Assembly (NCBI RefSeq): GCF_000003605.2
Contig: NW_003146513.1
Coordinates: 39,204-103,203 of the forward strand
Direction: 5' to 3'
DNA: 64,000 nt
DNA from: Saccoglossus kowalevskii
Lineage: Eukaryota > Hemichordata > Enteropneusta > Harrimaniidae
Below, in pieces: positions 52,295 through 64,000 of the stretch (positions within the stretch are counted from its first letter, which is position 1; each line of letters opens with the position of its first letter). Below the pieces are notes generated by a model, which had not been told where the DNA came from, made no database searches, and was given only the letters and a program-made list of their open reading frames with translations. The position numbers were made by a program, and so were the translations under genes.

Positions 52295-55200
52295 TTATAC
52301 TCTGAAAAGTGTGCAGTGTGAGACCATGTATATTAACTGCATGATGCATTGACACTTGAATAAGAGAGGAAAATTGGGAGCATACATTTAATGGTATAAC
52401 ACTGCAATCTGAAGCCACTTATACTTTGAAAAGTGTACAGTGTGAGACCATGTATATTAATTGCATGATGCATTGACACTTTGAATAAGAGAGGAAAATT
52501 GGGAGCATACATTTAATGGTATAACACTGCAATGTGAGGCCACTTATACTCTGAAAAGTGTGCAGTGTGAGACCATGTATATTAACTGCATGATGCATTG
52601 ACACTTTGAATAAGAGAGGAAAATTGGGAGCATACACTTAATGGTATAACACTGCAATCTGAAGCCACTTATACTCTGAAAAAGTGTGCAGTGTGAGACC
52701 ATGTATATTAACTGCATGATGCATTGACACTTTGAATAAGAGAGGAAAATTGGGAGCATACACTTAATGGTATAACACTGCAATCTGTAGCCACTTATAC
52801 TCTGAAAAAGTGTGCAGTGTGAGACTATGTATATTAACTAAATGATGCATTGACACTTTGAATAAGAGAGGAAAATTGAGAGCATACACTTAATGGTATA
52901 ACACTGCAATATGAAGCCACTTATACTCTGAAAAGTGTGCAGTGTGAGACCATGCACATGAACTGCATGATGCATTGACACTTTGAATAAGAGAGGAAAA
53001 TTGTGAGCATACACTTAATGGTATAACACTGCAATCTGAAGCCACTTATACTCTGAAAAAGTGTGCAGTGTGAGACCATGTATATTAACTGCATGATGCA
53101 TTGACACTTTGAATAAGAGAGGAAAATTGGGAGCATACACTTAATGGTTTTATAATAACACTGCAATCTGAAGCCACTTATACTCTGAAAAGTGTGCAGT
53201 GTGAGACCATGCACATGAACTGCATGATGCATTGACACTTTGAATAAGAGAGGAAAATTGGGAGCATACACTTAATGGTATAACACTGCAATCTGAAGCC
53301 ACTTATACTCTGAAAAAGTGTGCAGTGTGAGACCATGTATATTAACTGCATGATGCATTGACACTTTGAATAAGAGAGGAAAATTGGGAGCATACACTTA
53401 ATGGTATAACACTGCAATCTGAGGCCACTTATACTCTGAAAAGTGTGCAGTGTGAGACCATGTATATTAACTGCATGATGCATTGACACTTTGAATAAGA
53501 GAGGAAAATTGGGAGCATACACTTTAATGGTATAACACTGCAATCTGAGGCCACTTATACTCTGAAAAGTGTGCAGTGTGAGACCATGCACATGAACTGC
53601 ATGATGCATTGACACTTTGAATAAGAGAGGAAAATTGGGAGCATACACTTAATGGTATAACACTGCATCTGAAGCCACTTATACTCTGAAAAAGTATTCA
53701 GTGTGAGACCATGTATATTACCTGCATGATGCATTGACACTTTGAATAAGAGAGGAAAATTGGGAGCATACACTTAATGGTATAACGCTGCAATCTGAGG
53801 CCACTTATACTCTGAAAAGTGTGCAGTGTGTGACCATGTGTATTAACTGCATGATGCATTGACACTTTGAATAAGAGAGGAAAATTGGGAGCATACACTT
53901 AATGGTATAACGCTGCAATCTGAGGCCACTTATACTCTGAAAAGTGTGCAGTGTGAGACCATGTATATTAACTGCATGATACATTGACACTTTGAATAAG
54001 AGAGGAAAATTGTGAGCATACACTTAATGGTATAACACTGCAATCTGAGGCCACTTGTACTCTGAAAAAGTGTGCAGTGTGAGACCATGTATATTAACTG
54101 CATGATGCATTGACACTTTGAATAAGAGAGGAAAATTGGGAGCATACACTTAATGCTATAACACTGCAATCTGAGGCCACTTGTACTCTGAAAAAGTGTG
54201 CAGTGTGAGACCATGTATATTAACTGCATGATGCATTGACACTTTGAATAAGAGAGGAAAATTGGGAGCATACACTTAATGGTATAACGCTGCAATCTGA
54301 GGCCACTTATACTTTGAAAAAGTGTGCAGTGTGAGACCATGCACTCTAACTGCATGATGCATTGACACTTTGAATAAGAGAGGAAAATTGAGAGCATACA
54401 CTTAATGGTATAACAGTGCAATCTGAAGCCACTTATACTCTGAAAAAGTGTGCAGTGTGAGACCATGTATATTAACTGCATGATGCATTGACACTTTGAA
54501 TAAGAGAGGAAAATTGGGAGCATACATTTAATGGTATAATACTGCAATCTGAGGCCACTTATACTCTGAAAAAGTGTGCAGTGTGAGACCATGTATATTA
54601 ACTGCATGATGCATTGACACTTTGAATAAGAGAGGAAAATTGTGAGCATACACTTAATGGTATAACACTGCAATCTGAAGCCACTTATACTCTGAAAAGT
54701 GTGCAGTGTGAGACCATGTATATTAACTGCATGATGCATTGACACTTTGAATAAGAGAGGAAAATTGGGAGCATACATTTAATGGTATAATACTGCAATC
54801 TGAGGCCACTTATACTCTGAAAAAGTGTGCAGTGTGAGACCATGTATATTAACTGCATGATGCATTGACACTTTGAGTAAGAGAGGAAAATTGGGAGCAT
54901 ACACTTAATGGTATAACACTGCAATCTGAAGCCACTTATACTCTGAAAAGTGTGCAGTGTGAGACCATGCACTCTAACTGCATGATGCATTGACACTTTG
55001 AATAAGAGAGGAAAATTGGGAGCATACACTTAATGGTATAACACTGCAATCTGAAGCCACTTATACTCTGAAAAGTGTGCAGTGTGAGACCATGCACTCT
55101 AACTGCATGATGCATTGACACTTTGAATAAGAGAGGAAAATTGGGAGCATACACTTAATGGTATAACACTGCAATCTGAAGCCACTTATACTCTGAAAAG

Positions 55201-55435
55201 TGTGCAGTGTGAGACCATGCACATGAACTGCATGATGCATTGACACTTTGAATAAGAGAGGAAAATTGGGAGCATACACTTAATGGTATAACACTGCAAT
55301 CTGAAGCCACTTATATTCTGAAAAGTGTGCAGTGTGAGACCATGCACTCTAAGTGCATGATGTATTGACACTTTGAATAAGAGAGAAAAATTGTGAGCAT
55401 ACATTTAATTGTATAACACTGCAATCTGAGGCCAT

Positions 55436-56567
55436 TTATACTCTGAAAAGTGTGCAGTGTGAGACCATGTATATTAACTGCATGATGCATTGACACTTTG
55501 AATAAGAGAGGAAAATTGGGAGCATACACTTAATGGTATAACACTGCAATCTGAAGCCACTTATACTCTGAAAAAGTGTGCAGTGTGAGACCATGTATAT
55601 TAACTGCATGATGCATTGACACTTTGAATAAGAGGAAAATTGGGAGCATACACTTAATGGTATATAACACTGCAATCTGAGGCCACTTGTACTCTGAAAA
55701 AGTGTGCAGTGTGAGACCATGTATATTAACTGCATGATGCATTGACACTTTGAATAAGAGAGGAAAATTGGGAACATACACTTAATGGTATAACACTGCA
55801 ATCTGAAGCCACTTATACTCTGAAAAAGTGTGCAGTGTGAGACCATGCACTCTAACTGCATGATGCATTGACACTTTGAATAAGAGAGGAAAATTGGGAG
55901 CATACACTTAATGGTATAACACTGCAATCTGAGGCCACTTACACTCTGAAAAAGTGTTCAGTGTGAGACCATGTATATTAACTGCCTGATGCATTGACTC
56001 TTTGAATAAGAGAGGAAAATTGGGAGCATACACTTAATGGTATAACACTGCAATCTGAGGCCACTTGTACTCTGAAAAAGTGTGCAGTGTGAGACCATGC
56101 ACTCTAACTGCATGATGCATTGACACTTTGAATAAGAGAGGAAAAATGGGAGCATACAATTAATGGTATAACACTGCAATCTGAAGCCACTTATACTCTG
56201 AAAAAGTGTGCAGTGTGAGACCATGTATATTAACTGCATGATGCATTGACACTTTGAATAAGAGAGGAAAATTGGGAGCATACACTTAATCGTATATCAC
56301 TGCAATCTGAAGCCACATATACTCTGAGAAAGTGTGCACTGTAAGACCATGGATATTAACTGCATGATGCATTGACACTTTGAGTAAGAGAGGAAAATTG
56401 GGAGCATACACTTAATGGTATAACACTGCAATCTGAAGCCACTTATACTCTGAAAAGTGTGCAGTGTGAGACCATGTATATTAACTGCATGATGCATTGA
56501 CACTTTGAATAAGAGAGGAAAATTGGGAATATACACTTAATGGTATATCACTGCAATCTGAAGCCAC
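55436..56567. repeat. Nine-monomer segmental duplicate, copy 2
   Basis: Partner of 51163-52294. The left edge is sharp at ccatttat (55435) versus ccacttat (51162). At the right edge this copy runs into an extra dimer (56564-56814) that repeats its own last two units, whereas the first copy continues with ordinary monomers. Confidence 0.95.
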
Positions 56568-56814
56568 ATATACTCTGAGAAAGTGTGCACTGTAAGACCA
56601 TGGATATTAACTGCATGATGCATTGACACTTTGAGTAAGAGAGGAAAATTGGGAGCATACACTTAATGGTATAACACTGCAATCTGAAGCCACTTATACT
56701 CTGAAAAGTGTGCAGTGTGAGACCATGTATATTAACTGCATGATGCATTGACACTTTGAATAAGAGAGGAAAATTGGGAGCATACACTTAATGGTATAAC
56801 ACTGCAATCTGAAG
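56313..56814. repeat. Tandem dimer, period 251 bp
   Basis: Units starting at 56313 and 56564 each begin with gccacatatactctgagaaag and gtgcactgtaagaccatgg, followed by an ordinary four-A unit. The first dimer ends gggaatatac plus gtatatcac; the second has the usual gggagcatac plus gtataacac. This dimer is single in the 52-kb copy, so its doubling came after the 4.27-kb duplication. Confidence 0.9.
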
Positions 56815-59147
56815 CCACTTATACTCTGAAAAGTGTGCAGTGTGAGACCATGTATATTAACTGCATGATGCATTGACACTTTGAATAAGAGAGGAAAATT
56901 GGGAGCATACACTTAATGGTATAACAGTGCAATCTGAAGCCACTTATACTCTGAAAAGTGTGCAGTGTGAGACCATGCACATGAACTGCATGATGCATTG
57001 ACACTTTGAATAAGAGAGGAAAATTGTTAGCATACACTTAATGGTTTTATAATAACACTGCAATCTGAGGCCACTTATACTCTGAAAAAGTGTGCAGTGT
57101 GAGACCATGTATATTAACTGCATGATGTATTGACACTTTGAATAAGAGAGGAAAATTGGGAGCATACACTTAATGGTATAACACTGCAATCTGAAGCCAC
57201 TTATACTCTGAAAAAGTGTGCAGTGTGAGACCATGTATATTAACTGCATGATGCATTGACACTTTGAATAAGAGAGGAAAATTGGGAGCATACACTTAAT
57301 GGTATAACACTGCAATCTGAAGCCACTTATACTCTGAAAAGTGTGCAGTGTGAGACCATGTATATTAACTGCATGATGCATTGACACTTTGAATAAGAGA
57401 GGAAAATTGGGAGCATACACTTAATGGTATAACAGTGCAATCTGAAGCCACTTATACTCTGAAAAAGTGTGCAGTGTGAGACCATGTATATTAACTGCAT
57501 GATGCATTGACACTTTGAATAAGAGAGGAAAATTGGGAGCATACACTTAATGGTATAACACTGCAATCTGAAGCCACTTATACTCTGAAAAAGTGTGCAG
57601 TGTGAGACCATGTATATTAACTGCATGATGCATTGACACTTTGAATAAGAGAGGAAAATTGGGAGCATACACTTAATGGTATAACAGTGCAATCTGAAGC
57701 CACTTATACTCTGAAAAGTGTGCAGTGTGAGACCATGTATATTAACTGCATGATGCATTGACACTTTGAATAAGAGGAAAATTGGGAGCATACACTTAAT
57801 GGTATAACACTGCAATCTGAAGCCACTTATACTCTGAAAAAGTGTTCAGTGTGAGACCATGTGTATTAACTGCATGATGCATTGACACTTTGAATAAGAG
57901 AGGAAAATTGGGAGCATACACTTAATGGTATAACACTGCAATCTGAAGCCACTTATACTCTGAAAAAGTGTGCAGTGTGAGACCATGTATATAAACTGCA
58001 TGATGCATTGACACTTTGAATAAGAGAAGGAAAATTGGAAGCATGCACTTAATGGTTTTATAATAACACTGCAATCTGAAGCCACTTATACTCTGAAAAG
58101 TGTGCAGTGTGAGACCATGTATATTAACTGCATGATGCATTGACACTTTGAATAAGAGAGGAAAATTGGGAGCATACACTTAATGGTATAACACTGCAAT
58201 CTGAAGCCACTTATACTTTGAAAAAGTGTGCAGTGTGAGACCATGTATATTAACTGCATGATGCATTGACACTTTGAATAAGAGAGGAAAATTGGGAGCA
58301 TACACTTAATGGTATAACACTGCAATCTGAAGCCACTTATACTCTGAAAAAGTGTGCAGTGTGAGACCATGTATATTAACTGCATGATGCATTGACACTT
58401 TGAATAAGAGAGGAAAATTGGGAGCATACACTTAATGGTTTAACACTGCAATCTGAAGCCACTTATACTCTGAAAAAGTGTGCAGTGTGAGACCATGTGT
58501 ATTAACTGCATGATGCATTGACACTTTGAATAAGAGGAAAATTGGGAGCATACACTTAATGGTATAACACTGCAATCTGAGGCCACTTATACTCTGAAAA
58601 AGTGTGCAGTGTGAGACCATGCACTCTAACTGCATGATGCATTGACACTTTGAATAAGAGAGGAAAATTGGGAGCATACACTTAATGGTATAACGCTGCA
58701 ATCTGAGGCCACTTATACTCTGAAAAGTGTGCAGTGTGAGACCATGTGTATTAACTGCATGATGCATTGACACTTTGAATAAGAGAGGAAAATTGGGAGC
58801 ATACACTTAATGGTATAACACTGCAATCTGAAGCCACTTATACTCTGAAAAAGTGTGCAGTGTGAGACCATGTATATTAACTGCATGATGCATTGACACT
58901 TTGAATAAGAGAGGAAAATTGGGAGCATACACTTAATGGTATAACAGTGCAATCTAAGGCCACTTATACTCTGAAAAAGTGTGCAGTGTGAGACCATGTG
59001 TGTTAACTGCATGATGCATTGACACTTTGAATAAGAGAGGAAAATTGGGAGCATACACTTAATGGTATAACAGTGCAATCTAAGGCCACTTATACTCTGA
59101 AAAGTGTGCAGTGTGAGACCATGTGTGTTAACTGTATGATGCATTGT

Positions 59148-59877
59148 CACTTTGAATAAGAGAGGAAAATTGGGAGCATACACTTAATGGTTTAACACTG
59201 CAATATGAGGCCACTTATACTCTGAAAAAGTGTGCACTGTAGGACCATGGATATTAACTGCATGATGCATTGACACTTTGAGTAAGAGAGGAAAATTGGG
59301 AGCATACACTTAATGGTTTAACACTGCAATCTGAAGCCACTTACACTCTGAAAAGTGTGCAGTTGAGACCATGTATATTAACTGCATGATGCATTGACAC
59401 TTTGAATAAGAGAGGAAAATTGGGAGCATACACTTAATGGTATAACAGTGCAATCTAAGGCCACTTATACTCTGAAAAGTGTGCAGTGTGAGACCATGTG
59501 TGTTAACTGTATGATGCATTGACACTTTGGATAAGAGAGGAAAATTGGGAGCATACACTTGATGGTATAACAGTGCAATCTAAGGCCACTTATACTCTGA
59601 AAAAGTGTGCAGTGTGAGACCATGCACATGAACTGCATGATGCATTGACACTTTGAATAAGAGGAAAATTGTGAGCATACACTTAATGGTATAACACTGC
59701 AATCTGAGGCCACTTATACTCTGAAAAAGTGTGCAGTGTGAGACCATGCACTCTAACTGCATGATGCATTGACACTTTGAATAAGAGAGGGAAATTGGGA
59801 GCATACACTTAATGGTATAACACTGCAATCTGAAGCCACTTATACTCTGAAAAAGTGTGCAGTGTGAGACCATGCAC
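59148..59877. repeat. Six-monomer tandem higher-order unit, copy 1 (period 751 bp)
   Basis: 730 bp matching 59899-60628 with no mismatch seen. Marks are caatatgaggcc, gtgcactgtaggaccatgg, cttacactctg, gtgcagttgagacc (2-bp loss), ctaaggcc, catgtgtgttaactgtatg, tttggataag and cttgatggtataac. This is the clearest adjacent multi-monomer repeat in the window. Confidence 0.94.
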
Positions 59878-59898
59878 ATGAACTGCATGATGCATTGA

Positions 59899-60628
59899 CA
59901 CTTTGAATAAGAGAGGAAAATTGGGAGCATACACTTAATGGTTTAACACTGCAATATGAGGCCACTTATACTCTGAAAAAGTGTGCACTGTAGGACCATG
60001 GATATTAACTGCATGATGCATTGACACTTTGAGTAAGAGAGGAAAATTGGGAGCATACACTTAATGGTTTAACACTGCAATCTGAAGCCACTTACACTCT
60101 GAAAAGTGTGCAGTTGAGACCATGTATATTAACTGCATGATGCATTGACACTTTGAATAAGAGAGGAAAATTGGGAGCATACACTTAATGGTATAACAGT
60201 GCAATCTAAGGCCACTTATACTCTGAAAAGTGTGCAGTGTGAGACCATGTGTGTTAACTGTATGATGCATTGACACTTTGGATAAGAGAGGAAAATTGGG
60301 AGCATACACTTGATGGTATAACAGTGCAATCTAAGGCCACTTATACTCTGAAAAAGTGTGCAGTGTGAGACCATGCACATGAACTGCATGATGCATTGAC
60401 ACTTTGAATAAGAGGAAAATTGTGAGCATACACTTAATGGTATAACACTGCAATCTGAGGCCACTTATACTCTGAAAAAGTGTGCAGTGTGAGACCATGC
60501 ACTCTAACTGCATGATGCATTGACACTTTGAATAAGAGAGGGAAATTGGGAGCATACACTTAATGGTATAACACTGCAATCTGAAGCCACTTATACTCTG
60601 AAAAAGTGTGCAGTGTGAGACCATGCAC
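59899..60628. repeat. Six-monomer tandem higher-order unit, copy 2
   Basis: Partner of 59148-59877. It ends where the slot becomes cactct instead of cacatg. A partial, more diverged relative lies near 60950-61140 (gcattgtcac, caatatgagcc, gtgcactgtagacc), 15 monomers from its counterpart at about 59080. Confidence 0.94.
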
Positions 60629-63600
60629 TCTAACTGCATGATGCATTGACACTTTGAATAAGAGAGGAAAATTGGGAGCATACACTTAATGGTATAACAC
60701 TGCAATCTGAAGCCACTTATACTCTGAAAAAGTGTGCAGTGTGAGACCATGTATATTAACTGCATGATGCATTGACACTATGAATAAGAGGAAAATTGGG
60801 AGCATACACTTAATGGTATAACGCTGCAATCTGAAGCCACTTATACTCTGAAAAAGTGTGCAGTGTGAGACCATGTGTATTAACTGCATGATGCATTGAC
60901 ACTTTGAATAAGAGAGGAAAATTGGGAGCATACACTTAATGGTATAACAGTGCAATCTAAGGCCACTTATACTCTGAAAAGTGTGCAGTGTGAGACCATG
61001 TGTGTTAACTGTATGATGCATTGTCACTTTGAATAAGAGAGGAAAATTGGGAGCATACACTTAATGGTTTAACACTGCAATATGAGCCACTTATACTCTG
61101 AAAAAGTGTGCACTGTAGACCATGGATATTAACTGCATGTTGCATTGACACTTTGAATAAGAGAGGAAAATTGGGAGCATACACTTAATGGTTTAACACT
61201 GCAATCTGAAGCCACTTACACTCTGAAAAAGTGTGCAATGTGAGACCATGTATATTAACTGCATGATGCATTGACACTTTGAATAAGAGGAAAATTGGGA
61301 GCATACACTTAATGGTATAACACTGCAATCTGAGGCCACTTATACTCTGAAAAGTGTGCAGTGTGAGACCATGTGTATTAACTGCATGATGCATTGACAC
61401 TTTGAATAAGAGAGGAAAATTGGGAGCATACACTTAATGGTATAACACTGCAATCTGAAGCCACTTATACTCTGAAAAAGTGTGCAGTGTGAGACCATGT
61501 ATATTAACTGCATGATGCATTGACACTTTGTGTAAGAGAGGAAAATTGTTAGCATACACTTAATGGTATAACGCTGCAATCTGAGGCCACTTATACTCTG
61601 AAAAAGTGTGTAGTGTGAGACCATGTATATTAACTGCATGATGCATTGACACTTTGAATAAGAGAAGAAAATTGGGAGCATACACTTAATGGTATAACAC
61701 TGCAATCTGAAGCCACTTATACTCTGAAAACTGTGCAGTGTGAGACCATGCACTCTAACTGCATGATGCATTGATACTTTGAATAAGAGAGGAAAATTGG
61801 GAGCATACACTTAATGGTATAACACTGCAATCTGAGGCCACTTATATTCTGAAAAGTGTGCAGTGTAAGGCCATGCACATGAACTGCATGATGCATTGAC
61901 ACTTTGAATAAGAGAGGAAAATTGTGAGCATACACTTAAGGATATAACAGTGCAATCTGAAGCCAATTATACTCTGAAAAAGTGTGCAGTGTGAGACCAT
62001 GTATATTAACTGCATGATGCATTGACACTTTGAATAAGAGAGGAAAATTGGGAGCATACAATTAATGGTATAACACTGCAATCTGAAGCCACTTATACTC
62101 TGAAAAGTGTGCAATGTGAGACCATGTATATTAACTGCATGATGCATTGACACTTTGAATAAGAGAGGAAAATTGGGAGCATACACTTAATGGTATAACA
62201 CTGCAATCTGAGGCCACTTATACTCTGAAAAAGTGTGCAGTGTGAGACCATGTATATTAACTGCATGATGCATTGACACTTTGAATAAGAGAGGAAAATT
62301 GGGAGCATACACTTAATGGTATAATACTGCAATCTAAGGCCACTTATACTTTGAAAAAGTGTGCAGTGTGAGACCATGTATATTAACTGCATGATGCATT
62401 GACACTTTGAATAAGAGAGGAAAATTGGGAGCATACACTTAATGGTATAACACTGCAATCTGAGGCCACTTATACTCTGAAAAAGTGTGCAGTGTGAGAC
62501 CATGTATATTAACTGCATGATGCATTGACACTTTGAATAAGAGAGGAAAATTGGGAGCATACACTTAATGGTATAACGCTGCAATCTGAGGCCACTTATA
62601 CTCTGAAAAGTGTGCAGTGTGAGACCATGTATATTAACTGCATGATGCATTGACACTTTGAATAAGAGAGGAAAATTGGGAGCATACACTTAATGGTATA
62701 ACGCTGCAATCTGAGGCCACTTATACTCTGAAAAGTGTGCAGTGTGAGACCATGTATATTAACTGCATGATGCATTGACACTTTGAATAAGAGAGGAAAA
62801 TTGGGAGCATACACTTAATGGTATAACACTGCAATCTGAAGCCACTTATACTTTGAAAAGTGTGCAGTGTGAGACCATGCACTCTAACTGCATGATGCAT
62901 TGACACTTTGAATAAGAGAGGAAAATTGGGAGCATACACTTAATGGTATAACACTGCAATCTGAGGCCACTTATACTCTGAAAAAGTGTGCAGTGTGAGA
63001 CCATGTATATTAACTGCATGATGCATTGACACTTTGAATAAGAGAGGAAAATTGGGAGCATACACTTAATGGTATAACACTGCAATCTGAAGCCACTTAT
63101 ACTCTAAAAAAGTGTGCAGTGTGAGACCATGTATATTAACTGCATGATGCATTGACACTTTGAATAAGAGAGGAAAATTGGGAGCATACACTTAATGGTA
63201 TAACACTGCAATCTGAAGCTACTTATACTCTGAAAAAGTGTGCAGTGTGAGACCATGCGCTCTAACTGCATAATGCATTGACACTTTGAGTAAGAGAGGA
63301 AAATTGTGAGCATACACTTAAATGGTATAACACTGCAATCTGAGGCCACTTATACTCTGAAAAAGTGTGCACTGTAAGACCATGCACTCTAAACTGCATA
63401 CTGCATTGACACTTTGAATAAGAGAGAAAAATTGGGGGCATACACTTAATGGTATAACACTGTAATCTGAAGCCACTTATACTCTGAAAAAGTGTGCAGT
63501 GTGAGACCATGTATATTAACTGCATGATGCATTGACACTTTGAATAAGTGAGGAAAATTGGGAGCATACACTTAATGGTATAACACTGCAATCTGAAGCC

Positions 63601-63974
63601 ACTTATACTCTGAAAAAGTGTGCAGTGTGAGACCATGTATATTAACTGCATGATGCATTGACACTTTGAATAAGAGAGGAAAATTGGGAGCATACACTTA
63701 ATGGTATAACACTGCAATCTGAGGGCACTTATACTCTGAAAAGTGTGCAGTGTGAGACCATGTATATTAACTGCATGATGCATTGACACTTTGAATAAGA
63801 GAGGAAAATTGGGAGCATACACTTAATGGTATAACACTGCAATCTGAGGGCACTTATACTCTGAAAAGTGTGCAGTGTGAGACCATGTATATTAACTGCA
63901 TGATGCATTGACACTTTGAATAAGAGAGGAAAATTGTGAGCATACACTTAATGGTATAAAACTGCAATCTGAAG

Positions 63975-64000
63975 CCACTGATACTCTGAAAAAGTTGTGC
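63975..64000. repeat. Right-edge partial monomer
   Basis: The last 26 bases begin a new unit and carry two oddities, ccactgatac for ccacttatac and aaaaagttgtgc with an extra T. There is no sign of an array boundary. Confidence 0.85.

Larger units (their letters stand above)
1..64000. repeat. Satellite DNA array, 125/126-bp monomer, about 509 head-to-tail copies
   Basis: Every line of the window can be laid onto one monomer that recurs each 125 or 126 bp; a few copies run from about 123 to 134 bp. All copies I followed have the same orientation, with no inversion and no foreign insertion. Landmarks present in nearly every copy are ccacttatactctgaaaa, gtgtgcagtgtgagaccatg, ctgcatgatgcattgacac and gcatacacttaatggtataa. 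Composition is about 37% GC. Copies usually differ from the consensus at a few positions, and the same differences recur in many copies. No promoter, intron-exon structure, tRNA, rRNA or transposable element was seen. Arrays like this are typical of eukaryotic centromeric, pericentromeric or subtelomeric heterochromatin; which of these applies cannot be told from sequence alone. I do not recognise the family or host. No CENP-B-box-like motif (a TTCG core followed by a CGGG end) is present. Confidence 0.98.

Noticed and set aside
1-64000. CRISPR array
   Set aside because: There are no alternating short direct repeats with unique spacers; the whole 125/126-bp unit is repeated, and no cas-like gene is present.
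1-64000. CENP-B box or telomeric repeat
   Set aside because: No TTCG...CGGG-type motif and no TTAGGG-like tandem tract was seen on either strand.
1-64000. Inverted array segments or palindromic turnarounds
   Set aside because: Every unit followed reads in the same direction; only short dyads within and between monomers are inverted.
1-64000. A single regular higher-order repeat covering the window
   Set aside because: Duplicated blocks occur at many different spacings (1-9, 14, 34, 45, 145, 261 and about 352 monomers) and overlap out of phase, so no one unit tiles the array.

Overview
The whole 64 kb window is one satellite DNA array. A single 125/126-bp AT-rich monomer is repeated head to tail from the first base to the last, about 509 copies by length. 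All copies have the same orientation. I found no unique sequence, transposon, RNA gene, simple-sequence tract or credible protein-coding gene. Both ends are cut inside a monomer, so the array is larger than the window. A homogeneous array of this size points to eukaryotic constitutive heterochromatin, such as a centromeric, pericentromeric or subtelomeric block. I do not recognise the monomer and cannot name the species.

The consensus monomer is 126 bp with five A's in ctgaaaaagtg, or 125 bp with four. It is about 37% GC (47 of 126 bases) and contains no CpG. Taking the ccactt motif as position 1, it has: a CACTT/AAGTG dyad (positions 2-21); the block tgtgcagtgtgagaccatg; a hypervariable 6-bp slot (positions 40-45) with three main forms (tatatt, cactct, cacatg); the nearly invariant core aactgcatgatgcattgac; a purine-rich stretch (aataagagaggaaaattggg); and gcatacacttaatggtataa followed by acactgcaatctga. 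ACACTGCA at the monomer end is the exact reverse complement of TGCAGTGT about 30 bp into the next monomer, so every junction can in principle form a nested stem-loop.

Beneath the monomer there is a patchwork of higher-order structure. Shared rare variants link duplicated blocks at spacings of 1-9, 14, 34, 45, 145, 261 and about 352 monomers. The clearest are 51163-52294 with 55436-56567 (1132 bp, two mismatches), 25698-26465 with 31364-32131 (768 bp), 59148-59877 with 59899-60628 (730 bp, adjacent), 16972-17458 with 35222-35708 (487 bp, 18 kb apart) and 5775-6099 with 50045-50368 (325 bp, 44 kb apart). No single higher-order repeat unit covers the window. This pattern fits repeated unequal exchange, gene conversion and segmental amplification.

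The many minus-strand open frames arise because 126 is divisible by 3 and the consensus minus strand has one stop-free frame. They give a 42-residue repeat with no domain character and are not annotated as genes. I found no gene system here. The points worth following up are possible centromere function, the dyad, the hypervariable slot, CpG absence, the long-range duplicates and one monomer that looks like a consensus-sequence error.
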